Assembly (NCBI RefSeq): GCF_000374365.1
Contig: NZ_KB894121.1
Coordinates: 1 to 64,000, forward strand
Reading direction: 5' to 3'
Length of the DNA stretch: 64,000 nt
DNA from: Bacteroides gallinarum DSM 18171 = JCM 13658
GTDB lineage: Bacteria; Bacteroidota; Bacteroidia; Bacteroidales; Bacteroidaceae
This document shows, piece by piece, positions 18,399 to 28,700 of this stretch. A model generated the notes under the pieces. The model searched no databases. It worked only from the letters and a program-made list of their open reading frames with translations, and had not been told where the DNA came from. Within the stretch, counting starts at the first letter, position 1; the number at the start of each line of letters is the position of its first letter. The position numbers were made by a program, and so were the translations under genes.

Positions 18399-19691
18399 TT
18401 ACTGCAACCACTCGTTCAGCAGCTTTATAACTTCCGCTTTCTCCTTTTCGGGCAGCGTACCGATACGTGCCAGGTGGCTGCCACCGGGTTGGATAAATAC
18501 ACGGGTGTTCTTTTTTCCTTTGAGCCATGTAACTCCTGCTGCCGTCCAGGGGTCGTTTTCTCCGTAGATGAATATCATTTTGGGGGCGTTCTTTTTCAGG
18601 AATTTCGTAATTTTCTTGCTTAATGTCTTGTCGAAGGGCATGTCTTTCAGCTCTTCGGGAAGCATCAGGCGGTGCAGGTAACCTTTGGCGGACTTGATAG
18701 AGAGGTATTTCTTGAAAGGGTGGATGTCGTATCCGTAGTAACCCAGTTCGCGTGCCGCCTGTACGAAGAAAGAGACGTTGGAACTGTCTGCTGTGAAATA
18801 GGACGGGTCGCTGATAGCCAGCAGATGTGCCATAAGCGCCTCGTCGGTAGCCGTAACCGGCGGGATGTTGTCTACCGGAGTACCCCATTGCCAGAGTGCA
18901 AACGAGTATTCCAGTACCGAATAGTCGTATATCTCGTCGATAGGGGCATGGAACTTATATCCTTGTTCGGTACAATATTTCTCGAAGCGCGGTAGCAGGG
19001 ATGTTTTCCGTTTCAGCACTTCCAACTGAAAGTCCGTAATCTTTCGGCGGTCTTTGCCGGTAGATACTTTCCTGAGGAACGGTTCGTGACGCCCGTCCTC
19101 CACCGCATAGCAGAGAGGGGCTACGTAAGGAACGGATACATCGACATCGTCCGGATAAAACGTACGGTACAGCAGGGCGGTCTGTCCGCCTTTGCTGATG
19201 CCGGTGGCAATCCACTTGCCGGGATAGATGTCCTTGAATGCCGTTGTTACTGCATGCAGGTCGCCGGCAGAGTTTTCGGCGGTGAGGTATTGCCAGTCCT
19301 TGGGTTCGGGGGTGGATTCGAGGAAATAACGGTGTTCCACGAATATCATATTGGCATCGAGCAGCTTGGACAGCTCTTCGCGATACTTGGGATTGAGCGC
19401 ATAGGCGGCTCCGTATCCTTCGGTAACGATAACCGTGGGGCGGTCGAAGCCTACGTGCGAAACAATGACCCGCTGGCAGAAGTTGCCTTTTCCGGGTTGG
19501 CGGTGGTCGAGCGGCTGGGTGAAACGGGTTACATACTTTTCGGAAAACTCGGTGGACTCCAACGGTTTTACTTCCGTTATAGCGGAAATCTTACTCAGTT
19601 TTTGCTGCAAAGCGGTCTGTGCGGACAGAGATGCCGGTAGCAGCAATGCAAACAGCAGGAGTGCTGTACAATGGGTACGTAGGCTTTTCAT
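18399..19691 (-). CDS. Secreted serine peptidase, S37/S28-like
   Basis: 430 aa from ATG at 19691. Signal peptide MKSLRTHCTALLLFALLLPA, cleavage near SLSAQ. Alpha/beta hydrolase fold with nucleophile elbow GISKGGQ (S166), an acid in YGENDPW, and a histidine in GGSHLAR near the C-terminus. These fit the PS-10/S37 group related to tripeptidyl aminopeptidases. Likely periplasmic or surface peptide trimming; exact specificity is unknown. Own promoter at 19716-19723. Confidence 0.85.
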   Translation of the reverse strand: MKSLRTHCTALLLFALLLPASLSAQTALQQKLSKISAITEVKPLESTEFSEKYVTRFTQPLDHRQPGKGNFCQRVIVSHVGFDRPTVIVTEGYGAAYALNPKYREELSKLLDANMIFVEHRYFLESTPEPKDWQYLTAENSAGDLHAVTTAFKDIYPGKWIATGISKGGQTALLYRTFYPDDVDVSVPYVAPLCYAVEDGRHEPFLRKVSTGKDRRKITDFQLEVLKRKTSLLPRFEKYCTEQGYKFHAPIDEIYDYSVLEYSFALWQWGTPVDNIPPVTATDEALMAHLLAISDPSYFTADSSNVSFFVQAARELGYYGYDIHPFKKYLSIKSAKGYLHRLMLPEELKDMPFDKTLSKKITKFLKKNAPKMIFIYGENDPWTAAGVTWLKGKKNTRVFIQPGGSHLARIGTLPEKEKAEVIKLLNEWLQ

Positions 19692-19715
19692 AATGCGTTT
19701 GTTTAGAATCGGGCA

Positions 19716-19723
19716 CAAAGATA
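19716..19723 (-). promoter_or_regulatory. -7 box for the S37-like peptidase gene
   Basis: Reverse strand TATCTTTG, with a TTGG-like -33 element near 19742-19746; leader about 18 nt. Confidence 0.65.
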
Positions 19724-19796
19724 GCCCATTTTCTTCCTCCGCCAACTATCGGCAGGACAAAAAACAGCCCTGCCCTGCCGGGTGTGCACCCCTTCC

Positions 19797-20516
19797 TCAA
19801 AAGCTCAGCCCCACTACCAGGTATGCACCTTCCGAACACGGGTTCCACGTTGCCTTGGCAAACAGCGGCAGGGAGAACGACCGGGTAATGCGGATGTCTT
19901 TTGAGGCTCCTAAGCTGATGTCGCATACGGCAAATCCGCTGGCGCCGTAGAAATCCGTTTCCCACGGGGTAGCGCCTGCCTCGGCTGTCCACTCCAGCCC
20001 GCCCAGCCGGAAGGGAGCGGCTATGGAGATATAAGATGAATAAGCCCTGCGGCCATTCTCCCTGACACCGTCGGCTCCGGCAAAATTCGTGTACCAGTTT
20101 ACTGCTACTACGCCGAAGTCATAACCCGCCTGGACTTCGTACAGGTGGGCGGTATTGCGGGCGCCGTAGTGGAAATAGCCTGCTCCGGTATTGAACCAGT
20201 AGTCGGTGACCGATATACTGAATCCGCCGGCAGAGTACCCCAAAGCCAAGTCGAACTCTTTGGCATCGTAGCCGTCGGCATCCGTCTTTCCGATACCTGC
20301 CGAGCCCCATGCTTCCAGGTAAAAGCCTTTATAGGCAACCGATACGCCGGGTTGCAGGCTTACACCGCCCAAATCCTGGCCGCGCCACACGTAGCCGCTT
20401 ACGATGTCTACACCTACCGATGCCTCTACTTTGTCCTGCGCCTTGATTGTGAAAGGCATTGCTGCCGATAATAATGTTATTGCCGCTATTCCTGACTTTA
20501 TGTTTATCGTTTTCAT
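19797..20516 (-). CDS. Outer-membrane beta-barrel protein of unknown function
   Basis: 239 aa with a signal peptide (MKTINIKSGIAAITLLSAAM, cleavage after KAQ). Alternating aromatic and small residues form about ten beta strands, and the chain ends in phenylalanine (LVVGLSF), as outer-membrane barrels do. The opening strands (VGVDIVSGYVWRGQDLGG) resemble TorF-like putative porins. No enzyme motif. Preceded by its own promoter and 105 nt from the peptidase gene. Confidence 0.75.
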   Translation of the reverse strand: MKTINIKSGIAAITLLSAAMPFTIKAQDKVEASVGVDIVSGYVWRGQDLGGVSLQPGVSVAYKGFYLEAWGSAGIGKTDADGYDAKEFDLALGYSAGGFSISVTDYWFNTGAGYFHYGARNTAHLYEVQAGYDFGVVAVNWYTNFAGADGVRENGRRAYSSYISIAAPFRLGGLEWTAEAGATPWETDFYGASGFAVCDISLGASKDIRITRSFSLPLFAKATWNPCSEGAYLVVGLSF

Positions 20517-20573
20517 ATATTCTTACCCTTGGGGCTGTTCCTTATGTATACTTGTCCGGATTTTTATCCGGTG

Positions 20574-20581
20574 CAAAGATA
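20574..20581 (-). promoter_or_regulatory. -7 box for the beta-barrel protein gene
   Basis: Reverse strand TATCTTTG, leader about 50 nt. The -33 region was not resolved. Confidence 0.6.
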
Positions 20582-20715
20582 CACGATTTCATTTCCGGTT
20601 AAAAATATATGGTACTATATTCGTAAAGGCGATGACATGCCGACCGTCGTTTCCGTGTGAGAAACGGCAGTGACGGCGGGCTTGCCTGCATCTTACCGCT
20701 TTTTTGAAACAAGAA

Positions 20716-20747
20716 AACCGCTTCGTCATTTGCATGATGAAACGGTT
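20716..20747 (-). terminator. Terminator after the glycerophosphodiesterase gene
   Basis: AACCGCTTCGTCAT and ATGATGAAACGGTT form a stem with two non-Watson-Crick positions. On the reverse strand it is followed by TTTTCTTGTTTC, fitting the end of the minus-strand transcript that stops coding at 20776. Confidence 0.65.
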
Positions 20748-20775
20748 GGTTCCTGTCACTTTTATATACTGCCGC

Positions 20776-21549
20776 TTAGGGCTTCTGCCGTAATATTTCC
20801 TGCAATTTCACGGGTTCGTTGGTGGTGATGAAGTCTATACCCCGGCTTATCAGCCATTTCATGTCTTTGGTGTCGTTTACAGTCCAGGCATTTACTTTCA
20901 TGCCTAAGTCGTGGCATTCTTCAATCCATTCGGGATGTTTCCTGAATACGCTGAAATGATAGTCGGGTCCGGCGCAGCCCCATTCTTTCAGTTCTTTGGG
21001 CGAGAGGTCGCCTTCCAGGTAATATACCGGCGTCCCTTGGGGAGCGAGGCGGATAAACTCTTTGGTGGCATGGCGTGAGAAGGTGATGTATTCCATTCGC
21101 TCCTCCAGCCCCATGCCTTTCACCATTTTTACGATACCTTCTACGGCACGTGTCTCCTGCTCGGGCGTTTTGTGCGCTTTCAGTTCCAGGATAAGGCGTG
21201 TTTTCAGCCCTTTGGCTTTTTCCAGGTATTGTTGCAGGGTGGGGAGCCGCTCGCCGTTATCCAGTACGACGGCGGTACATTGCCGGGCGGTGGATTTCTG
21301 CATGTTCACTCCTTTGAAGATAGCGTCGTGGTTTACTACCAACCGGTTGTCGGCGGTGAGCCATACATCGAACTCGGAGCCGTAGCAGTCTATGGAGTCG
21401 GCTTTCACCAGCGAGGCGACGGAATTCTGTGCCGAGCCGCCGGTTTTCCAGAAACCGCGGTGGGCAATGACTTGGGTGGACTGTGCCTGCATATAGCCGC
21501 AAACGGCGAGTAGCATGGCGGAAGCGATGATAAGGCTTTTTGATTTCAT
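20776..21549 (-). CDS. Glycerophosphodiester phosphodiesterase, exported
   Basis: Hydrolyses glycerophosphodiesters to glycerol-3-phosphate and an alcohol. 257 aa with a signal peptide (MKSKSLIIASAMLLAVCGYM, cleavage near QAQ). The GDPD pattern is complete: HRG at 30-32, the metal ligands in EFDVWLT (E59, D61), and VVNHD with H74. Later EGDLSPKELKEWG and VNAWTVND match the TIM-barrel strands. The short leader and TATCTTTG box support the ATG at 21549. Probably periplasmic, acting on phospholipid head-group debris. Confidence 0.93.
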   Translation of the reverse strand: MKSKSLIIASAMLLAVCGYMQAQSTQVIAHRGFWKTGGSAQNSVASLVKADSIDCYGSEFDVWLTADNRLVVNHDAIFKGVNMQKSTARQCTAVVLDNGERLPTLQQYLEKAKGLKTRLILELKAHKTPEQETRAVEGIVKMVKGMGLEERMEYITFSRHATKEFIRLAPQGTPVYYLEGDLSPKELKEWGCAGPDYHFSVFRKHPEWIEECHDLGMKVNAWTVNDTKDMKWLISRGIDFITTNEPVKLQEILRQKP

Positions 21550-21574
21550 TGGTTTTGGAGTTGGTTATTCTTTT

Positions 21575-21582
21575 CAAAGATA
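21575..21582 (-). promoter_or_regulatory. -7 box for the glycerophosphodiesterase gene
   Basis: Reverse strand TATCTTTG about 26 nt before the ATG at 21549. The DNA from 21583 to 21850 up to the YtxH gene shows no other clear element. Confidence 0.65.
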
Positions 21583-21850
21583 GCATAAGCGTTGCAAATA
21601 TGAAATAGGAGGCGTATTAAAATACTGTTGCATTTATGGTACTACAGCTTTTTTTAATACCGGATTGCCATGTTACGGTGAATGATGAATAGTTGTTAAT
21701 AATAAAATCCGTGTCCGAACCATATTCCGCCGGCTACGTTGTCTTACCTGCAAGTAGCTTGCGGTAGCGTGTTCCTGCACATGGTACGGTACGGGGCATG
21801 CGGCTGCAACCGTAACTCGAATATTTAACCCTAAAAACAGAAACTTGATT

Positions 21851-22120
21851 ATGGAAAGATGTTCTCATTTCTGGATTGGCCTGGGAGTAGGCACAGTCCT
21901 CGGAGCAGTAGCTTATCGTTTTTCGTCCTCGGCAAAAGCCGGACGGTTGAAAGAACGGGTAGACCGCGCTTTGCACAAAGTAGGCGGAGAAGCGGAAGAG
22001 ATGCTGGATGCGGCGAAGGAGAAAGCCCTGAAAGCCGGAACTAAGGTGGCGGATAAGGTGGCGGAAAAAGCGGACGATATGAGGAACAAGGCGCATACGC
22101 TTGCCGGCGACGCCAAGTAG
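21851..22120 (+). CDS. YtxH-type small membrane protein
   Basis: 89 aa from ATG 21851 (an in-frame TTG lies 6 nt upstream). One N-terminal membrane span (FWIGLGVGTVLGAVAYRF) is followed by a lysine/alanine/glutamate-rich amphipathic helix with AxEKAxxKAxKVADKVAEKA periodicity, the usual build of YtxH/gas-vesicle GvpP-like stress proteins. Function unknown. No neighbours on the same strand are close enough for an operon. Confidence 0.8.
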   Translation: MERCSHFWIGLGVGTVLGAVAYRFSSSAKAGRLKERVDRALHKVGGEAEEMLDAAKEKALKAGTKVADKVAEKADDMRNKAHTLAGDAK

Positions 22121-22152
22121 CGGGTGCTTTTTCCCGATGTCACGAAAACGGT

Positions 22153-22216
22153 GCAGCTCCATAACGGGCGGTGGTGCATCCCGTACGGTTACGGGGGGAT
22201 GTGCCACCAGCTCTGC
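22153..22216. repeat. Long imperfect inverted repeat after the YtxH gene
   Basis: GGTGGTGCATCCC (22170-22182) pairs with GGGATGTGCCACC (22196-22208) with two weak pairs. Outer GCAGCTC/AGCTCTGC sequence extends the stem. No T-run follows. Beyond it, 22217-22440 holds no clear feature. Confidence 0.5.
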
Positions 22217-22459
22217 GGCTGCACTTGTGTTTTGTATACTATCTGCATGTAGCGGATGTGAAGTTATGATTCGATAGGGAATTCCCTCTGTTTTCTTCCG
22301 ATTTCGCGTTGTATTCCGTCCGTTTGCTTTGGAATTATAAACTATTCCTTTTGTTTCTAAAAGAATGCTTTCCTTGTCTTTTTGATAAAGATACATCTTT
22401 TCTCTATTCTTTTGATAAATAAATAGGGAAAAGATTAACTTTATGTTCTCGAGAATATA

Positions 22460-22467
22460 TATCTTTG
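22460..22467 (+). promoter_or_regulatory. -7 box for the purF-like/carAB transcript
   Basis: TATCTTTG at 22460-22467. The start site near 22474 would give a leader of about 280 nt before the purF-like gene, containing a 77-codon frame. Confidence 0.65.
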
Positions 22468-22494
22468 CAACGCAAAATCAAATATGGATACCTT

Positions 22495-22728
22495 ATGTAT
22501 GGAATAGCAGGTTATATAGCTCCCGAAGATATTTTCCTTTCTGCAATATCCGTTCTAATCCACTACCTTATCATCGAAAGTAATGCTCCTCCTGCAATGG
22601 CTTGCCCGCCGCATGACTGCATGCGGAAGTACGGATACAGTCCGGCCGCACACCCTTGCCGGGAGGGTAAGCAGGCAAAAGCAAGCCCTTTGCAGCCGGG
22701 TTTCCTTATAAAGCATTTTAAATTGTAA
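22495..22728 (+). pseudogene. Leader reading frame beginning like a class-II amidotransferase, with Cys replaced by Tyr
   Basis: The ATG at 22495, about 21 nt after the predicted transcription start, opens MYGIAGYIAPED. Class-II glutamine amidotransferases (GlmS, AsnB) begin MCGIxGYI with the catalytic Cys at position 2; here it is Tyr. Similarity fades after ~12 residues, and the 77 aa product is cysteine- and proline-rich without a recognisable fold. It may be the stump of a deleted glmS or asnB gene, a regulatory leader frame, or chance. The stop at 22728 lies 24 nt before the purF-like gene. Confidence 0.3.
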
Positions 22729-22752
22729 ATCGTCAAATAGTAAATAGAGTAA
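22715..22752 (+). repeat. AT-rich start-site word shared with atpB
   Basis: The sequence CGTCAAATAGTAAATAGAGTAA ends immediately before the ATG at 22753 and nearly matches the 25 nt before the atpB ATG at 4501. It replaces a Shine-Dalgarno site in both places. Confidence 0.65.
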
Positions 22753-24636
22753 ATGGAACAACTGAAGCATGAATGTGGCGTTGCCATGATACGCCTGCTG
22801 AAGCCGCTGGAGTATTACGAAGAAAAGTACGGTACATGGATGTACGGGCTGAACAAGCTCTATCTTCTCATGGAGAAACAGCACAACCGGGGTCAGGAAG
22901 GAGCCGGGTTGGCTTGTGTAAAGTTAGAGGCCAATCCCGGCGAGGAATATATGTTCCGCGAGCGGGCACTCGGTTCGGGCGCCATTACCGAGATATTCGG
23001 TACGGTGCAGGGCAACTTTAAAGACTTGACGAAGGAGCAACTGCACGATGCCGGTTACGCAAAGCGTGTATTGCCCTTTGCGGGTGAGGTGTATATGGGG
23101 CATCTGCGTTACTCCACTACCGGTAAGTCGGGCATCTCGTACGTGCATCCGTTTCTCCGGAGGAATAACTGGCGCGCCAAGAACCTCGCCCTCTGCGGCA
23201 ACTTCAATATGACGAACGTAGACGAAATATTCGCACGCATTACCGCTATCGGCCAGCATCCGCGCAAGTATGCCGATACTTACATCATGCTGGAGCAGGT
23301 AGGGCATCGGCTGGACCGCGAAGTGGAGCGTCTTTTCAATCTTGCCGAGGCGGAAGGGCTGACGGGCATGGACATTACGCACTATATCGAAGACCATATA
23401 GACCTTGCCAATGTGCTGCGCACGTCGAGCAGGGATTGGGACGGGGGATACGTGATGTGCGGGCTTACCGGCAGCGGCGAGACATTCGCCGTCCGCGACC
23501 CGTGGGGCATCCGCCCGGCATTCTGGTACCAGGACGATGAGATAGCGGTGCTTGCCAGCGAACGTCCCGTGATACAGACGGCGCTCAACGTACCGGTGGA
23601 GAGCATTAAAGAGCTCCAGCCGGGGCAGGCCGTACTTATCAATAAGTCGGGCAAGCTCCGTACGGTGCAAATCAACAAGCCGCGCGGGGTGAAGCCCTGC
23701 TCTTTCGAGCGTATCTACTTCAGCCGCGGCAGCGATACGGATATCTATAAGGAGCGTAAACTGTTGGGCGAGAAGTTAGTGCCCAATATCCTGAAAGCCA
23801 TAGATTACGATGTGGACAATACGGTCTTTTCCTTCATTCCCAATACCGCGGAGGTAGCTTTCTACGGAATGTTGCAGGGGTTGGACGACTATCTCAATGA
23901 AGAAAAGGTGCAGCAGATTGCCGTTTTGGGGCATAATCCCAGCCATGAAGAGCTGGAACGTATCCTGTCCCGCCGTATACGGAGCGAAAAGGTAGCTGTA
24001 AAGGATATCAAGCTGCGTACCTTCATTGCCGAGGGCAACAGCCGCAATGACCTTGCCGCCCATGTGTACGACATCACCTATGGCAGCCTTGTGCCCGGTA
24101 CGGACAACCTGGTTATCATCGACGACAGTATCGTACGCGGCACTACGCTGAAACAGAGCATCATCGGTATCCTCGACCGCCTGGGTCCCCGGAAGATAGT
24201 GATTGTAAGTTCGTCGCCGCAAGTACGCTATCCCGATTATTACGGCATCGACATGGCGAAAATGAGCGAGTTCATCGCTTTCAAGGCGGCTATCGAGTTG
24301 CTGAAAGAACGCGAGATGCGCGATGTCATTGCCTCCGCTTACCGTAAGTCCAAGGCACAGGCGGGGTTGCCGAAGGAACAAATGGTGAACTATGTGAAGG
24401 AAATCTACGCTCCCTTTACCGACGAGGAGATTTCCGCCAAAATGGTGGAACTCCTGACGCCGAAGGGTACGAGGGCGAAAGTGCAGATTGTGTACCAGCC
24501 TCTCGAGGGATTGCGCGAAGCCTGCCCCAAGCACCGGGGCGACTGGTACTTCAGCGGCGATTATCCCACGCCGGGCGGCGTGAAGCTGCTCAATACGGCT
24601 TTTATCGATTATATAGAACAAGTATATCAATTCTGA
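22753..24636 (+). CDS. purF: Amidophosphoribosyltransferase-like protein (long PurF form)
   Basis: Predicted to make phosphoribosylamine from PRPP and glutamine, the first step of purine synthesis. 627 aa, about 120 longer than E. coli PurF. A 7-residue propeptide precedes nucleophile C8 (MEQLKHECGVAMIRL). RYSTTGKSG and CGNFNMTNVDE complete the Ntn amidotransferase. VIIDDSIVRGTTLKQSI is the PRPP-binding loop. The extra length is in the linker and C-terminal part. Sits 2 nt before carA. Because it is a divergent long form next to carAB, an exact PurF role is likely but not proven. Confidence 0.85.
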   Translation: MEQLKHECGVAMIRLLKPLEYYEEKYGTWMYGLNKLYLLMEKQHNRGQEGAGLACVKLEANPGEEYMFRERALGSGAITEIFGTVQGNFKDLTKEQLHDAGYAKRVLPFAGEVYMGHLRYSTTGKSGISYVHPFLRRNNWRAKNLALCGNFNMTNVDEIFARITAIGQHPRKYADTYIMLEQVGHRLDREVERLFNLAEAEGLTGMDITHYIEDHIDLANVLRTSSRDWDGGYVMCGLTGSGETFAVRDPWGIRPAFWYQDDEIAVLASERPVIQTALNVPVESIKELQPGQAVLINKSGKLRTVQINKPRGVKPCSFERIYFSRGSDTDIYKERKLLGEKLVPNILKAIDYDVDNTVFSFIPNTAEVAFYGMLQGLDDYLNEEKVQQIAVLGHNPSHEELERILSRRIRSEKVAVKDIKLRTFIAEGNSRNDLAAHVYDITYGSLVPGTDNLVIIDDSIVRGTTLKQSIIGILDRLGPRKIVIVSSSPQVRYPDYYGIDMAKMSEFIAFKAAIELLKEREMRDVIASAYRKSKAQAGLPKEQMVNYVKEIYAPFTDEEISAKMVELLTPKGTRAKVQIVYQPLEGLREACPKHRGDWYFSGDYPTPGGVKLLNTAFIDYIEQVYQF

Positions 24637-24638
24637 AT

Positions 24639-25715
24639 ATGAGAAATGTAACTTTACTCCTCGACGACGGGAGCCGCTTTCACGGCAAGTCGTTCGGTTA
24701 TGATAAGCCGGTGGCAGGAGAGGTGGTCTTTAACACAGCCATGTCGGGCTATCCCGAAAGCTTGACCGACCCTTCGTATGCCGGGCAGTTGATGACGCTC
24801 ACTTATCCGCTGGCAGGTAATTACGGCGTGCCGCCTTTCACTATGGAGCCGGACGGGTTGGCTACATTCATGGAGAGTGGACGCATCCATGCCGAAGCCG
24901 TTATCGTAAGCGATTATTCCGCGAATTACAGCCATTGGAATGCCGTGGAGAGCCTCGAAGACTGGCTGAAGCGTGAGCAAGTGCCGGGCATTACGGGTAT
25001 CGATACCCGCGAACTGACGAAAGTACTGCGCGAGCATGGGGTAATGTTGGGTAAAATCCTCTTCGACGACGAGCCGGACAACGTACCCGAAGCTGCCTAT
25101 GCCGGTGTGAACTATGTGGATAGGGTGAGTTGCAAGGAGGTAATCCGCTATAATGCGGGGGCAGGCAAGAAGGTGGTGCTTGTGGACTGCGGTGTCAAGA
25201 CAAATATTATCCGCTGCCTCCTGAAACGTGGTGTGGAGGTTATCCGTGTGCCCTGGGATTACGACTTCAACGGACTGGAGTTCGATGGGCTGTTCATTTC
25301 CAACGGTCCCGGCGACCCCGATACCTGCGATGCCGCCGTACAGAATATCCGCAAGGCGATGAAGAACGAAAAGCTGCCTATCTTCGGTATCTGTATGGGT
25401 AACCAGTTGCTTTCCAAAGCCGGAGGAGCCAGGATATACAAGCTGAAGTACGGACATCGCAGCCATAACCAGCCTGTGCGCATGGTGGGTACGGAACGGT
25501 GTTTCATCACTTCGCAGAATCATGGCTATGCAGTGGATAACGATACGTTGGGGGAAGATTGGGAACCACTTTTCATCAATATGAACGACGGTTCCAACGA
25601 AGGTATCCGCCATAAGCGTAATCCTTGGTTCTCTGCACAGTTTCATCCCGAAGCTGCCAGCGGGCCGACGGATACGGAGTTCCTGTTCGACGAGTTTGTG
25701 AAATTATTAAGGTAA
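24639..25715 (+). CDS. carA: Carbamoyl-phosphate synthase small subunit
   Basis: Glutaminase subunit that feeds ammonia to CarB for pyrimidine and arginine synthesis. 358 aa. N-terminal CPSase domain (GYPESLTDPSYAGQ) followed by a class-I amidotransferase: nucleophile Cys at about 252 in GICMGNQLL, and His/Glu in AQFHPEAASGP. Most relatives have His rather than Asn after MG; that position is not catalytic. Start lies 2 nt after the purF-like stop, so the pair is translationally linked. Confidence 0.97.
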   Translation: MRNVTLLLDDGSRFHGKSFGYDKPVAGEVVFNTAMSGYPESLTDPSYAGQLMTLTYPLAGNYGVPPFTMEPDGLATFMESGRIHAEAVIVSDYSANYSHWNAVESLEDWLKREQVPGITGIDTRELTKVLREHGVMLGKILFDDEPDNVPEAAYAGVNYVDRVSCKEVIRYNAGAGKKVVLVDCGVKTNIIRCLLKRGVEVIRVPWDYDFNGLEFDGLFISNGPGDPDTCDAAVQNIRKAMKNEKLPIFGICMGNQLLSKAGGARIYKLKYGHRSHNQPVRMVGTERCFITSQNHGYAVDNDTLGEDWEPLFINMNDGSNEGIRHKRNPWFSAQFHPEAASGPTDTEFLFDEFVKLLR

Positions 25716-25782
25716 AACATGTTTGTCGGTGATAGCTGTTTTCTGATAATACTATCACCATATCTTTAAAAACGGATATATA

Positions 25783-28700
25783 ATGAAAGAAAACAATATA
25801 AAGAAAGTCTTGCTGCTCGGTTCCGGCGCACTGAAAATCGGTGAGGCGGGAGAGTTCGACTACTCCGGTTCGCAGGCACTCAAAGCATTGAAGGAAGAAG
25901 GTATCCATACCGTCCTTATCAACCCGAATATCGCTACGGTGCAGACTTCGGAAGGCGTTGCCGACCGGATTTACTTTCTGCCCGTTACCCCTTATTTCGT
26001 AGAGAAGGTTATCGAGAAAGAGCGTCCCGACGGTGTCATGCTCGCTTTCGGCGGGCAGACGGCGCTGAACTGTGGTGTGGCGCTCTATAAGGAGGGAGTT
26101 TTTGAGAAATACGGAGTAAAAGTGCTCGGTACTCCCGTGCAGGCTATCATCGATACGGAAGACCGTGAGATATTCGTGCGGAAGCTGAACGAAATCGATG
26201 TAAAGACTATCCGGAGCGAGGCGGTGGAGAATGCTGCGGATGCCCGTCGTGCCGCCGCGGAGTTGGGTTATCCGGTCATTGTACGCGCCGCCTATGCGCT
26301 CGGCGGACTGGGTTCCGGTTTCTGCGACAACGAGGAGGAGTTGAATGTGCTGGTAGAAAAGGCTTTCTCTTTCTCCCCACAAGTACTGGTGGAGAAGTCG
26401 TTGCGCGGTTGGAAGGAAGTGGAGTATGAGGTTGTCCGCGACCGTTTTGACAACTGTATCACGGTATGCAATATGGAGAACTTCGACCCGCTGGGCATCC
26501 ATACGGGAGAGTCTATCGTGATTGCCCCTTCGCAGACATTGAGCAATACGGATTATCATAAACTGCGCGAACTGGCTATCCGAATCATCCGCCACATCGG
26601 TATCGTGGGAGAGTGCAACGTGCAGTATGCCTACGACCCGGAAAGCGAGGATTACCGGGTAATCGAGGTGAATGCCCGCTTAAGCCGTTCGTCCGCACTC
26701 GCCTCTAAAGCAACGGGTTATCCGCTGGCATTCGTTGCTGCAAAGCTGGGGTTGGGCTACGGGCTTTTCGACTTGAAGAACTCCGTTACCAAGACTACCA
26801 GTGCGTTCTTCGAACCGGCACTGGACTATGTGGTCTGTAAGATTCCCCGCTGGGATTTGGGTAAGTTCCACGGGGTAGACAAGGAATTGGGGTCGAGCAT
26901 GAAATCCGTGGGCGAGGTCATGGCTATCGGGCGCACCTTTGAAGAGGCTATCCAGAAGGGGTTGCGCATGATAGGGCAGGGTATGCACGGTTTCGTGGAG
27001 AACAAAGAGCTCGTTATCCCCGACATCGATAAGGCGCTGCGCGAGCCTACCGATAAGCGCATCTTTGTTATTTCCAAGGCTTTCCGAGCCGGATATACCG
27101 TAGACCAGGTACACAGGTTGACGAAGATAGACCGTTGGTTCTTGGAAAAGCTGATGAACATAATGAATACCAGCAGGGAGTTGCATGAGTATTCGGAGCG
27201 AAACGGGGAAACTGCTTCCTTGAAAACGCAAGGGGCAGACATTCTTCGCTCCGTTCAGAATGATAAAACAGCGCAAGAACTGTTGCGCAGAGCCAAGATA
27301 CAGGGTTTCTCCGATTTGCAAATAGCCCGCGCTCTCGGTTTGGAACGTTATATGGATAGCGAGGACGGTATCCTTGCCGTACGTGCGTTGCGTAAGAGCA
27401 TGGGTATTCTGCCCGTAGTGAAGCAAATAGACACGCTTGCCGCCGAATATCCCGCCCAGACCAACTATCTGTACCTGACGTACAGCGGCATTGCCAACGA
27501 TGTGCATTACCTGGGCGACCGCAAATCTATCGTTGTCCTCGGTTCGGGGGCTTACCGCATCGGTTCTTCGGTGGAGTTCGACTGGTGCGGCGTACAGGCT
27601 CTGAATGCTATCCGCAGGGAAGGATACCGCAGCGTTATGATTAACTACAACCCGGAAACCGTGTCTACGGATTACGATATGTGCGACCGTCTGTATTTCG
27701 ACGAGCTTACCTTCGAGCGTGTCATGGATATTCTCGAACTGGAAAATCCGCACGGGGTAATCGTTTCTACCGGCGGCCAGATACCGAACAACCTCGCCCT
27801 GCGCCTCGACGCGCAGAATGTGCCTATTCTCGGAACAAGCGCCAAGAGTATCGATAATGCCGAGGACCGCGACAAATTCTCCGCCATGCTGGACCGTATC
27901 GGGGTAGACCAGCCCGAATGGCGTGCGCTTACTTCACTGGAAGATATCGATGCTTTTGTGGATAAGGTGGGCTTTCCGGTATTGGTACGTCCCAGCTACG
28001 TGCTTTCGGGGGCGGCAATGAATGTCTGCTCTAACCGGGAGGAGCTGGAACGCTTCTTGCAACTGGCAGCGAATGTATCGAAAAAGCATCCGGTGGTGGT
28101 GAGCCAGTTCATAGAGCATGCCAAGGAGGTGGAAATGGATGCCGTGGCACAGAACGGCGAAATCATCGTGTATGCTATCAGCGAGCATATCGAGTTTGCC
28201 GGTGTGCATTCCGGCGATGCCACTATCCAGTTCCCGCCGCAGAAGCTCTATGTGGAGACGGTACGCCGTATCAAGCGTATCAGCCGTGAGATTGCCCGCG
28301 AACTGAATATCTCCGGTCCGTTCAATATCCAGTATCTGGCGAAGGACAACGACATCAAGGTGATTGAATGTAACCTGCGCGCCAGCCGTTCGTTCCCGTT
28401 CGTGAGCAAGGTGCTTAAAATCAATTTCATCGAACTGGCTACGAAGGTGATGCTCGGTATTCCCGTACGGAAGCCGGACAAGAATCTTTTCGACCTCGAT
28501 TATGTGGGAATCAAGGCTTCCCAGTTCTCCTTTAACCGCTTGCAGAAGGCAGACCCCGTGCTGGGGGTGGATATGGCGTCTACGGGTGAGGTGGGGTGCA
28601 TAGGTAGCGATACGTCCTGTGCTATTCTCAAGGCGATGCTTTCCGTGGGTTACCGCATTCCGCAGAAGAATGTGCTGCTGTCTACCGGTACGCCGAAACA

